Part shown: positions 33,542-41,940 of the stretch, piece by piece
How positions within the stretch are numbered: the first letter of the stretch is position 1
Layout of the letters: every line of letters starts with the position of its first letter
NCBI GenBank assembly: GCA_934899185.1
Contig: CAKXYI010000014.1
Span: forward strand, 1 to 44,116
Direction: 5' to 3'
DNA: 44,116 nt
Source: an uncultured Lachnospiraceae bacterium
Lineage (GTDB): Bacteria > Bacillota > Clostridia > Lachnospirales > Lachnospiraceae
Made by a program: the position numbers and the translations under genes
The notes under the pieces: generated by a model
The model's input: the letters and a program-made list of their open reading frames with translations, nothing else
Databases searched by the model: none
What the model was told of the DNA's origin: nothing

Positions 33542-34588
33542 ATGGAAAAGAAGATCAGTGTGGGAAAAAAGGAGATTTGCTCAGAAGGAAAAACGTTTAT
33601 TGTGGCTGAAATGTCTGCAAATCATAATATGGACTTTAATAGGGCTAAGGAAATTGTTAAGGCGGCGGCTGAGGCTGGAGCAGACGCAATCAAGATACAG
33701 ACCTATACTCCAGATACTATTACCATAGAAAGTGATAAACCGGCTTTTAGAACCAAGGGAATATGGGAAGGACGTACGTTGTATGAATTATATGGAAAAG
33801 CTTATACACCGTGGGAATGGCAGGCTGATTTGCAAAAGTATGCGTATGAATGCGGTATAGAATTCTTTTCATCGCCATTTGATTTAACGGCTATAGATTT
33901 TTTAGAGGACTTAAATGTTCCGGCATATAAAGTGGCTTCTTTTGAGATAAATGATATCCCATTTATAAGAAAAATTGCTAGAACAGGAAAACCGATTATT
34001 ATATCTACGGGGATAGCTTATCTTGAAGATGTTGACTTGGCACTACGAACATGTTTGGAGGAAGGTAATGATAAAGTTATTCTCCTAAAGTGTATATCTT
34101 CGTATCCTGCGCCTTATGAGAATATGAATTTAAAAGTGATTCCTAACATGGCAGAGACATTTGATTGTATTTGCGGTCTTTCTGACCATTCGATGGGAAC
34201 GGAGATTGCTGTTGCGGCAGTAGCCATGGGGGCAAAGGTTATTGAAAAGCATTTTACATTAAATCGTGCAGATGGTGGGGAAGACGCGCAATTTTCTATG
34301 GAGCCACAAGAATTTCGTTCCATGGTTGATCAAATTCGTAATGTTGAGAAAGCATTAGGAAAGCCTACATATTTGTTGAATAAGGAACAAATGGAAAGTC
34401 GTATATATTCCAGATCGCTTTTTGCTGTTAAAGATATTAAAAAAGGTGATGAATTTGATGAAGATAATGTGAAGTCGATTCGACCGGGAATAGGTATGCA
34501 TACAAAATATTGGGAAGATGTTCTGGGGAAAAAAGCTAGAACTGATATTGAAAAAGGAACACCTATGAGTTGGGATTTGGTAGAATAA
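33542..34588 (+). CDS. pseI: Pseudaminic acid synthase PseI (NeuB family)
   Basis: A 348-residue NeuB-type condensing enzyme joining a 6-carbon N-acetyl sugar with phosphoenolpyruvate to give a nine-carbon nonulosonic acid. The barrel begins FIVAEMSANHNMDFNRAKEI, followed by DAIKIQTYTPDTITI and GIEFFSSPFD, with GLSDHSMG and KVIEKHFTLNR later. The C-terminal 60 residues form an SAF (antifreeze-like) domain, RSLFAVKDIKKGDEF. ATG 33542 has GAGG six bases before it; a GTG at 33530 overlapping the previous stop is an alternative. PseI versus LegI is decided here by the neighbours pseB, pseC and pseG. Confidence 0.9.
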   Translation: MEKKISVGKKEICSEGKTFIVAEMSANHNMDFNRAKEIVKAAAEAGADAIKIQTYTPDTITIESDKPAFRTKGIWEGRTLYELYGKAYTPWEWQADLQKYAYECGIEFFSSPFDLTAIDFLEDLNVPAYKVASFEINDIPFIRKIARTGKPIIISTGIAYLEDVDLALRTCLEEGNDKVILLKCISSYPAPYENMNLKVIPNMAETFDCICGLSDHSMGTEIAVAAVAMGAKVIEKHFTLNRADGGEDAQFSMEPQEFRSMVDQIRNVEKALGKPTYLLNKEQMESRIYSRSLFAVKDIKKGDEFDEDNVKSIRPGIGMHTKYWEDVLGKKARTDIEKGTPMSWDLVE

Positions 34589-34589
34589 C

Positions 34590-35639
34590 ATGACAGAATT
34601 GGAAAAGAAAATATGCGATGTTTTGCATGTTAAGTATGGCGTGTTTACTGGAAATGGAACCACGGCAATGTATTTGGTTTTTCTTGCATTGAGACGACAA
34701 AATAAAAAGGTGATTTTCCCAGCAATTTCATGCACGAACCCAGTAAATTCTGCGTTGTTTGCCGGATATAATGTGGATTTTTGTGATGTTAATCTTGAAG
34801 ACTATACCATAGATTTATATGAATTGGAACGCATGCTGAAAACAGGGCAATATGGTATTGTTGTGCCGACGCATATTTATGGACATCGGTATGATGAAGC
34901 AGGCGTAAGAAAATTGTGTGAGAAGTATCATGTTATGTTATTTGAGGATGCGGCTCAGACATTTTATGTGGGAGATATGGATGTCTCGGTGATGAGTTTC
35001 GGTCATACTAAAGTGTGTGAAACATCTAGCGGTGGTGGAATCGCATTGACTAACAGTCAGAAGTTATATGAAGATATATTGAGGGCAAAACGCAATCTTC
35101 CAGAAATAAATGATATGGAAAGCAGATTCGATGAATATAGAGATCGATATTATGAGGTTGTGGGAAAGTATAAGAGTTGGGAGCAACGAAATATCCAACT
35201 TAGAAAATTACAACTCGATAGTAAAGAATACTTTATCTTTGATCTACAGAATAACGACGAAATAGAAAAAAAACTGGCGGATTTGGACGATGTGGTGGCG
35301 CGCAGAGAAGAAAAGGTAAACTTGTATCAGGCGATGTTGGATGACAGACATACGAGGAAACCGATTGCTACAGACAATTATAGGTGGAGATATACGTTTT
35401 TGTATCAAGGAGACAGGCAGTATTTGTTAGATCAGGCTCGTAAGAGAGGAATAGATATCAGTAGTTGGTACTACTCATTAGCGGGAATCTACAAAAACCA
35501 GCACCTAAAGAATGCGGATCAGGTTGAACAAAAGGTTGTTAATTTGTGGGTAGACGAATCGCATACATGTGAGCGAATCAGAACTGAGATATGCATTTTG
35601 AATGAGATTATGGAGGCAGATCATGCAAGATATCAATAA
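34590..35639 (+). CDS. DegT/DnrJ/EryC1-family aminotransferase
   Basis: A 349-residue PLP-dependent sugar aminotransferase. YGVFTGNGTTAMYLVFLAL matches the N-terminal family motif, HVMLFEDAAQTF the PLP-contact stretch, and SFGHTKVCETSSGGGI carries the likely PLP lysine. The last differs from the usual GEGG that follows the lysine. It is distinct from pseC, so the cluster encodes two sugar transaminations. It starts one base after the pseI stop. Its 3' end overlaps the start of a broken methyltransferase gene. Confidence 0.83.
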   Translation: MTELEKKICDVLHVKYGVFTGNGTTAMYLVFLALRRQNKKVIFPAISCTNPVNSALFAGYNVDFCDVNLEDYTIDLYELERMLKTGQYGIVVPTHIYGHRYDEAGVRKLCEKYHVMLFEDAAQTFYVGDMDVSVMSFGHTKVCETSSGGGIALTNSQKLYEDILRAKRNLPEINDMESRFDEYRDRYYEVVGKYKSWEQRNIQLRKLQLDSKEYFIFDLQNNDEIEKKLADLDDVVARREEKVNLYQAMLDDRHTRKPIATDNYRWRYTFLYQGDRQYLLDQARKRGIDISSWYYSLAGIYKNQHLKNADQVEQKVVNLWVDESHTCERIRTEICILNEIMEADHARYQ

Positions 35640-35742
35640 GGATCAATGGACACAATTGCATCAAAATCAAAGATATAGACCGAAGTATCCGTCTGAAACA
35701 GTAGTTTAGTTTGTTTTTAGAAATTTTGAACGTATATTTTAA
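35623..35742 (+). pseudogene. Truncated methyltransferase start, broken by a stop codon
   Basis: GGAGG then ATG 35623 opens a frame of 28 residues ending at TAG 35707-35709: after MQDINKDQW it reads QLHQNQRYRPKYPSETVV. This resembles the N-terminus of class I SAM-dependent methyltransferases with an (F/Y)RPKYPSE-VV signature. After the TAG the same frame continues FVFRNFERIF and then TAA 35740, the expected continuation. So the start and ribosome site survive, a nonsense codon interrupts it, and the rest is gone. It overlaps the end of the aminotransferase gene. Family assignment is from memory of the motif. Confidence 0.6.
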
Positions 35743-35769
35743 CAGCGGAAAAGTAAGGAGAGAGGAAAG

Positions 35770-36498
35770 ATGATTCTTTCGGGACATCAACCCAATTATT
35801 GGCCATATCCAGGGCTGATTGGGAAAATTATAAAGTCGGACAAATTTGTATTCGTTACGAAAGTGCAATTTGAAAAGAAAAGTTGGCAGAAAAGAAATAG
35901 AGTTAGAACGAAAGAGGGGTGGACATACATACAGGTGCCAACTATCACAAAGGGCAAGCGAGAACAAAATATTTGTGATGTTTTGCTGAATAACAAAGAG
36001 GATTGGAGAGAGAGCAATTATAGAACATTGTCACTTCTCTATGGAAAAGCACCCTATTATACGGAATATAAAGAGTTTCTGTCTGATCTTTATAAACGAG
36101 AATGGAATAATCTGATGGATTTGGATATATACATCATGGAGTATTTGTTTGAAATTTTAGACGTGAAGACGGAGATTTTGTATGACAGAGATTTTGAGTT
36201 TAAAGGGAAAAAAACAGATATGCTAGTTGATATGTGTGAACAAACGGGATGTGATACTTATTTGTCAAACCTAGGAAGTTCGGCCTATGTTGATATTTCG
36301 TGTTTTACGGATAGAGGATTAAATCATCAGTATATTAACTATGTGGGTGAACCATACAAACAGGCATTTCAAGGTTATGAGGATGGTTTGACTATTTTAG
36401 ATATGCTGATGAATTGCGGAACGGAAAAGACAAAAGAAATTCTAGTGAAAGATGACAATTACCAGTTTAGTGAATTGAATAAGGATTTGTTAATATGA
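35770..36498 (+). CDS. WbqC-family protein
   Basis: A 242-residue WbqC-like protein. The signature GHQPNYWPYPGLIGKI at residues 5-20, WQKRNRVRT, and the C-terminal YVDISCF and HQYINYVGEPYKQAF stretches match the family, found in O-antigen and capsule clusters. Its activity is not known; an N-acyl or sugar-modifying step has been suggested. AGGAGAGAGG precedes the ATG. It overlaps pseF by four bases (ATGA). Confidence 0.83.
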   Translation: MILSGHQPNYWPYPGLIGKIIKSDKFVFVTKVQFEKKSWQKRNRVRTKEGWTYIQVPTITKGKREQNICDVLLNNKEDWRESNYRTLSLLYGKAPYYTEYKEFLSDLYKREWNNLMDLDIYIMEYLFEILDVKTEILYDRDFEFKGKKTDMLVDMCEQTGCDTYLSNLGSSAYVDISCFTDRGLNHQYINYVGEPYKQAFQGYEDGLTILDMLMNCGTEKTKEILVKDDNYQFSELNKDLLI

Positions 36499-37199
36499 AA
36501 GAAAGGATAGCAGTGATTACTGCGCGTGGTGGAAGTAAACGCATACCGAAAAAGAATATTAAAGAATTTTGTGGTCAGCCGATTATTGCATATGCTATAA
36601 GAGCGGCATTAGAAAGTCAGATGTTTGATACAGTAATGGTTTCTACAGATAGCGAAGAAATTGCAAATGTAGCAGTGCAATATGGTGCGGAAATTCCTTT
36701 TATGAGAAGCGAAAGGACATCAGATGATTTTGCCACTACAGAGGATGTTATTATAGAAGTGATAAAGGAATACGAACAAAGAGGAAGACACTTTGATACG
36801 GTGTGTTGTTTATATCCGACCGCACCATTTGTAACAGCCGATATTCTGAAACAGGCGATAGAGGTTATGAATGTGATGAATCCTGCGGCTGTGATTCCTG
36901 TAGTACAATTTTCCTACCCACCGCAGAGATGCTTTGTTATTGAGGAGAGCGGTTATGCCAAATTCAAATATCCGGAATATGTAAAGACCCGATCGCAAGA
37001 TTTAGAGAAACAATATCATGATGCGGGACAATTTTATGTGTATAACGTAAGGAAACTTTTGGAGTATAAGGGGATTATAGAAGATGATTTTGCTCCGATT
37101 GTTTTACCGGAAATGTGTGTGCAGGATATTGATACGTTGGAGGATTGGAAAATCGCGGAGATTAAATATAAGTTGTTGAAGAGCGAAGGATACTTATGA
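36495..37199 (+). CDS. pseF: Pseudaminic acid cytidylyltransferase PseF
   Basis: A 234-residue nucleotidyltransferase that activates the nonulosonic acid with CTP to its CMP form, the donor used by Maf. The N-terminal ITARGGSKRIPKKNI is the nucleotide-binding motif and VSTDSEEIANVA the following family stretch; CCLYPTAPF and DAGQFYVYN are further matches. It sits in a run of four-base overlaps, wbqC-like / pseF / pseG / pseC, so these proteins are made in fixed proportion. Confidence 0.93.
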   Translation: MKERIAVITARGGSKRIPKKNIKEFCGQPIIAYAIRAALESQMFDTVMVSTDSEEIANVAVQYGAEIPFMRSERTSDDFATTEDVIIEVIKEYEQRGRHFDTVCCLYPTAPFVTADILKQAIEVMNVMNPAAVIPVVQFSYPPQRCFVIEESGYAKFKYPEYVKTRSQDLEKQYHDAGQFYVYNVRKLLEYKGIIEDDFAPIVLPEMCVQDIDTLEDWKIAEIKYKLLKSEGYL

Positions 37200-38251
37200 T
37201 TTATATTCGAACAGATGCAAATGAAATAATAGCGACAGGTCATGTGATGCGCTGTCTCACGATTGCAGAGGAGATTGTAAATTTGGACGAGTCAGTATGC
37301 TTTGTCGTATCTGATAAAGAATCGTTGCCTCTAATAAGAGAGGGAGGGTTCGAGTATATTATCACAAATTCTAGATGGAATAATGTAAATGTTGAGGCGG
37401 AATATGAAATGTTACGCGCCTATATAAGCGATAATGACATACTACTCGCAGATTCATATTATATCAAAAATGATTATTTGAAACGTTTTAAAAGTATATG
37501 CAAAGTGGCTACGTTTGATGACATGTTTGATGAAGAAAAAGAAGCAGATATTGTCATTAATTACAATCTTTTTTATAAAAGATTTGATTATACGAATAGG
37601 TATAAGAGTCGTGAGTGTAAACTGCTATTAGGGGGACGGTATGTTCCACTGCGTAAACAATTTAGGACGGTGCAACCAAAGGAAGAAATAAGGGATTATG
37701 TTCATCCACAAATTTTGTTGATGTGTGGTGGTGGAGATGCAAGAAACTTTATATGTACGTGTCTTGAGTTTATAGACAGGAAAAATAATAAATTGTTCAA
37801 AGGTATAGAATGGAAGGTTGTTGTTGGCAACTATTATCCACATTTGGAAGAATTAAAATTGTTTTCAGATGAGAAAAACAATGTGGAGATACTGCAAAAT
37901 GTAAAAAATATGGCGGAAATAATGAACAAATCTGATATCTGTATAACTGCTGCAAGTACAGTGTTGTATGAATGTTGTGCTATGTTATTGCCAACTTTAT
38001 TTGCTGTAGTTGCTGATGATCAGAGGTACGATGCGGAATTTTTTTCAAAGAATGATATGATGATATACTGCGGAAATTTTATAGAAGCACCTGCCTCAAC
38101 TCTGAAAAATGTGCAGGATACCTTACAAGATGTTATTTTGAGCCCTACTGAGAAGGAAAAAATGAAAAACAAAATGTACGATTTAGTTGACGGCAAAGGC
38201 GCAATGCGAATCGCAAAGGCGCTGATAGAAGTAGAAAGAAGGAAAAAATGA
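37196..38251 (+). CDS. pseG: UDP-sugar hydrolase PseG
   Basis: A 351-residue GT-B-like hydrolase that removes UDP from the diacetamido-trideoxy-altrose intermediate before condensation by PseI. The N-terminal IRTDANEIIATGHVMRCLT carries the GHVMRC motif with the catalytic His, and the C-terminal CITAASTVLYECCAM is the nucleotide-side motif. It overlaps both neighbours by four bases. AT-rich codons are frequent, as in the rest of the inner cluster. Confidence 0.92.
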   Translation: MIYIRTDANEIIATGHVMRCLTIAEEIVNLDESVCFVVSDKESLPLIREGGFEYIITNSRWNNVNVEAEYEMLRAYISDNDILLADSYYIKNDYLKRFKSICKVATFDDMFDEEKEADIVINYNLFYKRFDYTNRYKSRECKLLLGGRYVPLRKQFRTVQPKEEIRDYVHPQILLMCGGGDARNFICTCLEFIDRKNNKLFKGIEWKVVVGNYYPHLEELKLFSDEKNNVEILQNVKNMAEIMNKSDICITAASTVLYECCAMLLPTLFAVVADDQRYDAEFFSKNDMMIYCGNFIEAPASTLKNVQDTLQDVILSPTEKEKMKNKMYDLVDGKGAMRIAKALIEVERRKK

Positions 38252-39369
38252 TACCATACGGCAGACAGACAATAGAAGAGGATGATATACAGGCGGTAGT
38301 TGATGTTTTAAGATCAGATTACCTTACAACCGGTCCTGCTATTGCGCAATTTGAGAAAATGGTTGCCAGTTATGTAGGCGCAAAATATGCAGTAGCAATT
38401 TCAAATGGTACAGCAGCGCTTCATGCAGCTTGTTTTGCGGCAGGCATAGGTGAAGGAGATGAGGTTATTACGACACCGCTGACCTTTGCAGCGTCGGCTA
38501 ACTGTGTTTTGTATTGTGGAGGCAAAACGGTATTCGCAGATGTGGACGAGCGTACATATAATATTGACCCGGCAGACATCGAGAAAAAGATTACGTCGAG
38601 AACCAAAGCCATCATTGCAGTTCATCTTGCAGGGCAGCCTTGTGATATGGATGAGATCCATCGAATTGCAGAAAAGCATCATTTGCTGGTGATAGAAGAT
38701 GGGGCTCATGCTTTGGGATCTGTATACAAAGGAAAAAGAGTGGGCAGCCTGTCCGACATGACGACATTTAGTTTCCATCCGGTAAAGCCGATTACTACAG
38801 GTGAGGGCGGTATGATCGTAACGGATGATGAGAACTTGTATCAGCGATTACTATTGTTCCGTAGTCATGGGATTACGCGTGACGCGTCGATGATGACGAG
38901 AAACGATGGCTCATGGTTCTATCAGCAGTTAGATTTGGGATATAATTACCGCATTACGGACATCCAGTGCGCGCTGGGGTGCAGCCAGATGGGAAAATTG
39001 GACAGATTTTTACAGAGGCGCAAGGAACTGGTACAACGATATAATGAGGCTTTCGCGGGTTGTAAGAATATCGTTTGTCCATACCAGTTGCCGGAAACAG
39101 AAAGCGGATGGCATTTGTATATTATTCAAGTGAGAAACCATGATCGAAGGGAAGTTTTTGATAGATTGCGTGAGGCGGGAGTAGGTGTGAACGTGCATTA
39201 CATTCCGGTTTATATGCACCCTTATTATCAGGAGCATGGTTATAGTAACGTACATTGTAGGCGTGCGGAGGAAATTTATGAACATATCATAAGTTTGCCA
39301 CTTTATCCGGGGTTGACGGATGAGGAGCAGACTTATGTCATAGAGCAGGTCAAACAGATCACGGACTAA
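38248..39369 (+). CDS. pseC: UDP-4-keto sugar aminotransferase PseC
   Basis: A 373-residue PLP aminotransferase, second step of the pathway, acting on the PseB product. It begins IPYGRQTIEEDDIQAVVDVL and contains SNGTAALHAACFAAG, IEDGAHALGS and SFHPVKPITTGEGG, which holds the PLP lysine, all as in PseC. HITR-like HGITRD is also typical. Base use is nearer the core genome than that of the genes before it. It closes the operon; no clear terminator follows, and an XRE gene with its own promoter is next. Confidence 0.93.
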   Translation: MIPYGRQTIEEDDIQAVVDVLRSDYLTTGPAIAQFEKMVASYVGAKYAVAISNGTAALHAACFAAGIGEGDEVITTPLTFAASANCVLYCGGKTVFADVDERTYNIDPADIEKKITSRTKAIIAVHLAGQPCDMDEIHRIAEKHHLLVIEDGAHALGSVYKGKRVGSLSDMTTFSFHPVKPITTGEGGMIVTDDENLYQRLLLFRSHGITRDASMMTRNDGSWFYQQLDLGYNYRITDIQCALGCSQMGKLDRFLQRRKELVQRYNEAFAGCKNIVCPYQLPETESGWHLYIIQVRNHDRREVFDRLREAGVGVNVHYIPVYMHPYYQEHGYSNVHCRRAEEIYEHIISLPLYPGLTDEEQTYVIEQVKQITD

Positions 39370-39404
39370 GGGGAGGGAAAAGTATCATTTGCGAAAAAAA
39401 GTTC

Positions 39405-39433
39405 TTGCATATGCTAATTGCAGAATGTATAAT
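39405..39433 (+). promoter_or_regulatory. Sigma-A promoter of the XRE gene
   Basis: TTGCAT (39405-39410), 17 bases, TATAAT (39428-39433). A second possible promoter, TTGTCA-N18-TATACT (39511-39540), lies inside the long form of the gene. Confidence 0.75.
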
Positions 39434-39468
39434 CAGTGATACAAAAGAACTTGAAAGGAGAAGGGGTT

Positions 39469-39849
39469 ATGACAAATGAAGAATTGCTAGTTTTTGCCCT
39501 TTTTTCCACCTTGTCAATTTCCGCATTAGAGTGGTATACTCCTATCATAGCATTGTTTATGCGAACTGAAAGTGAGGATGATATGGATTACACAATTAAC
39601 ACAGCCCAAGAGAAGGTACTGATAGAAAAAGCCTCTCAGCAATTGAATGATCGTTTGATTGACGAACTTGTAGCAATCCGAAAAGAGATGGATTTGACAC
39701 AGCAGGATATTTCTGACAAAACAGGAATCAATCGAGCTAATGTGGCACGCATTGAAAACAAGAAGCATATCACTTCCATGGAAGTACTTGTCAAATATGC
39801 AAACTGTCTCGACAAGGATATACGAGTTAGTTTGGTGGATCGTCAATAA
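39469..39849 (+). CDS. XRE-family helix-turn-helix protein
   Basis: A DNA-binding protein whose C-terminal 65 residues are a Cro/CI-type helix-turn-helix (LTQQDISDKTGINRANVARIE). Started at ATG 39469 (strong AAAGGAGAAGGGG upstream) it has 126 residues and an odd hydrophobic N-terminal stretch LLVFALFSTLSISALEW. Started at ATG 39583 (GAGG five bases before) it would be a normal 88-residue antitoxin-type regulator, and a promoter-like TTGTCA-N18-TATACT lies just upstream of that start. No toxin partner is visible. It converges on the microprotein gene, and both share one terminator. Confidence 0.78.
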   Translation: MTNEELLVFALFSTLSISALEWYTPIIALFMRTESEDDMDYTINTAQEKVLIEKASQQLNDRLIDELVAIRKEMDLTQQDISDKTGINRANVARIENKKHITSMEVLVKYANCLDKDIRVSLVDRQ

Positions 39850-39889
39850 AAAACGGCGGATTCGGGATAACCTGAATTCGTCGTTTTTT
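39848..39889. terminator. Bidirectional terminator
   Basis: Nineteen consecutive pairs (39848-39866 with 39871-39889, including a few G-U) around the loop ATAA, bounded by six A and six T. It can end the XRE transcript on the plus strand and the microprotein transcript on the minus strand. Confidence 0.92.
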
Positions 39890-39892
39890 CTA

Positions 39893-40012
39893 TTACACAA
39901 GTATAATTCCCAGCAAAAAGCATAACTGTGCCACGAGATTCGTGCATTGCTCGATCCAGTTGCTTTTGACATCGGTTTTCATATAAGGATCTTTTTTTCT
40001 TTCATTATGCAT
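39893..40012 (-). CDS. 39-residue membrane microprotein
   Basis: A short minus-strand gene with all expected signals. ATG 40012 has GAGG eight bases upstream; the frame gives 39 residues, starting MHNERKKDPYMKTDV and ending with a hydrophobic stretch LVAQLCFLLGIILV; the stop is four bases before the shared terminator. A promoter TTGTAC-N16-TATAAA lies at 40065-40038. The basic N-terminus and single hydrophobic tail suggest a membrane-inserted peptide, possibly of regulatory or type I toxin character; this is inference. No similar protein comes to mind. Confidence 0.55.
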   Translation of the reverse strand: MHNERKKDPYMKTDVKSNWIEQCTNLVAQLCFLLGIILV

Positions 40013-40037
40013 ATTTATAACCTCATCATTTTATTCG

Positions 40038-40066
40038 TTTATACCTTAGCACATTTGTGGTACAAT
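40038..40066. promoter_or_regulatory. Overlapping promoters on both strands
   Basis: Plus strand: TTTATA (40038-40043), 17 bases, TACAAT (40061-40066), reading toward the TPR gene. Minus strand: TTGTAC (40065-40060), 16 bases, TATAAA (40043-40038), reading toward the microprotein. The same boxes swap roles. Confidence 0.55.
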
Positions 40067-40102
40067 AGGAACACTTATTATGAAGGAAAGATGGGAGACA
40101 TC

Positions 40103-40726
40103 ATGGATACATTGGCAAAAGATTTTTTTGTAGAAGACTTTATCGGAGATCGTGAAGATGTGTTGCGAAGCATCGAACTGCTGCAAATGGAATTAGACAA
40201 TTTCGTAAATCAGCACACCGATGAGGATTTGCAAGAGGCAGAACCGGAAGTACAAAATGAAGTTGGCTATCTGCTCTATACACTTGGAAAAAGTTTCTAT
40301 ATTATAGAGGATTATGCGACGGCTGCACAGTATTTTGAGACGGGCTTAGCATTCAACTTAAATACAGAGGACGAATTTGTTATTGAGATGGTCAAGGGCT
40401 ACGGCTTATCTTTACTTAATAGTGGTCAGGGGAAGGAAGGCATCGTTCTCGAGGCTGTATATGACGATTTTAGTAAATATGCCGATTTTTGCATGATTAT
40501 GGGATTGGTTTATTTTGAACAGAACCAATTTGAACAGGCCGTGATCGAGTTTGCAAAGGCCACAAATGAGCGCCCGGATGCGATTGAGGGAAGCAATGCT
40601 TTTCTTTCGTATTATTATGCCGGTCAGTGTCGTGAAAAACAGCATCGCTATGATGAGGCAAAAGAGTTCTACAGAAAAGCCGGAAAATATGAGCCGGCAT
40701 TAGAGCGATTGGAGCGTCTGGGATGA
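40103..40726 (+). CDS. Tetratricopeptide-repeat protein
   Basis: A 207-residue helical protein with TPR units: VGYLLYTLGKSFYIIEDYATAAQYFETGLAFN near 55-85 (family spacing of Leu, Gly, Tyr and Ala), then units near 130 and 165 ending YDEAKEFYRKAGKYEPALERL. It has no signal peptide, so it is cytoplasmic. ATG 40103 has GGGAG five bases upstream; ATG 40091 is a possible alternative. It overlaps the CgeB-like glycosyltransferase by four bases, so the two likely work together, perhaps as adaptor and enzyme for a flagellar or surface substrate. Confidence 0.8.
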   Translation: MDTLAKDFFVEDFIGDREDVLRSIELLQMELDNFVNQHTDEDLQEAEPEVQNEVGYLLYTLGKSFYIIEDYATAAQYFETGLAFNLNTEDEFVIEMVKGYGLSLLNSGQGKEGIVLEAVYDDFSKYADFCMIMGLVYFEQNQFEQAVIEFAKATNERPDAIEGSNAFLSYYYAGQCREKQHRYDEAKEFYRKAGKYEPALERLERLG

Positions 40727-41940
40727 TATTGATTTATCGTTGGAAATCGTACAATTACCGCGACATCATAGACACATTTACAGAGATGGGATATGAGGTC
40801 TGCATCATGGAACAGGAATTGCAAAATTATGATGTGGATAAAGCCTTTGCAGAGCGCTTAGATGACGCACTGCGCAGACCGGATGTGGCATGGGATTTTG
40901 TGTTCTCGGTGAACTACTTTGCCTTGATTGCAGAAGTGTGTCATGACCGACAGATTCCGTATGTGATGTGGAATTGTGACAATCCGATGATCTCCATGTA
41001 TCATACCTCTGTCTTTTATCCGACGAATTACCTTTTCCTGTTTGATCTTTCATCTGTGCAGGAGTTCCGCGCCATGGGTGTGCCCCATGTGTATCATCTG
41101 CCGCTTGCGGTAAAAACAGACCGCTTGGATGCGTTACTGGGGAAAACACCTGATAACACATATGTACAGCAACAAAAAAATGCAGAAACACGAAAACTGG
41201 GGCGACAGGATGAGATTAGTTTTGTCGGGAACTTATATTATAAGAATTCTTATGACCAATTGGAACCGACATTGACAGACCATCTGCGTGGCTATTTTGA
41301 AGCACTGATGGAGGCGCAGCGCGATCTCTATGGCGTAAATGTGATCGAGCGTCTTTTGACACCGGATATTTTAGAAGAATTATCAGAAATCTATGAGTTT
41401 AGACCATCGTCCGAGGGCTCGTTGTCGGATCTGGGACTGACATTTTCGGTGACGGCATTAGGATTTAAGATCGCACAACTGCAGCGAAAGCGTGCGCTGT
41501 TATCTCTTTCTAAGTCGCACAGTGTTGGACTTTACAGCAACAACTCGATGCAGGATCTCTTCCGCGTTTCTTATCGCGGCTCTGTGGATTATTGGGAAGA
41601 AATGCCCTTTGTTTTCCGCCATTCACCCATCAATTTGAACATGACCATTCCAAACATTAAGACGGGCATTCCCCTTCGCAGTTTTGATGTTCTCGGCGCA
41701 GGCGGATTTTTGCTCAGCAATTATCAGATTGAGTATCCCATGTTTTTTGAACTGGATCAGGAGATAGTTTGTTACTATAATGAGGAAGATATGCTTGAAA
41801 AAGCAGATTTTTACCTGAAAAACGAAGAAGAACGGAAAAAAATCGCCCGACGCGGATATGAACGCATAAAAGCGGAACATACCTACACCGAGCGTATGAA
41901 AAAAATATTTTCTATTCTAGCAGAAGAAAATGTTTTATAA
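40723..41940 (+). CDS. CgeB-like glycosyltransferase (DUF3880 type)
   Basis: A 405-residue GT-B glycosyltransferase. The first half fits the DUF3880 N-terminal domain (WDFVFSVNYFALIAEVC, YVMWNCDNPM near residue 85). The second half has SPINLNMTIPNIKTGIPLRSFDVLGAGGFLLSNYQ, here split by the family pattern P-R-x-F-(D/E)-x-x-x-x-G. The substrate is unknown. It is paired with a TPR protein and convergent with the FliD-like gene, whose stop overlaps it by six bases, without any terminator between. Confidence 0.85.
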   Translation: MILIYRWKSYNYRDIIDTFTEMGYEVCIMEQELQNYDVDKAFAERLDDALRRPDVAWDFVFSVNYFALIAEVCHDRQIPYVMWNCDNPMISMYHTSVFYPTNYLFLFDLSSVQEFRAMGVPHVYHLPLAVKTDRLDALLGKTPDNTYVQQQKNAETRKLGRQDEISFVGNLYYKNSYDQLEPTLTDHLRGYFEALMEAQRDLYGVNVIERLLTPDILEELSEIYEFRPSSEGSLSDLGLTFSVTALGFKIAQLQRKRALLSLSKSHSVGLYSNNSMQDLFRVSYRGSVDYWEEMPFVFRHSPINLNMTIPNIKTGIPLRSFDVLGAGGFLLSNYQIEYPMFFELDQEIVCYYNEEDMLEKADFYLKNEEERKKIARRGYERIKAEHTYTERMKKIFSILAEENVL

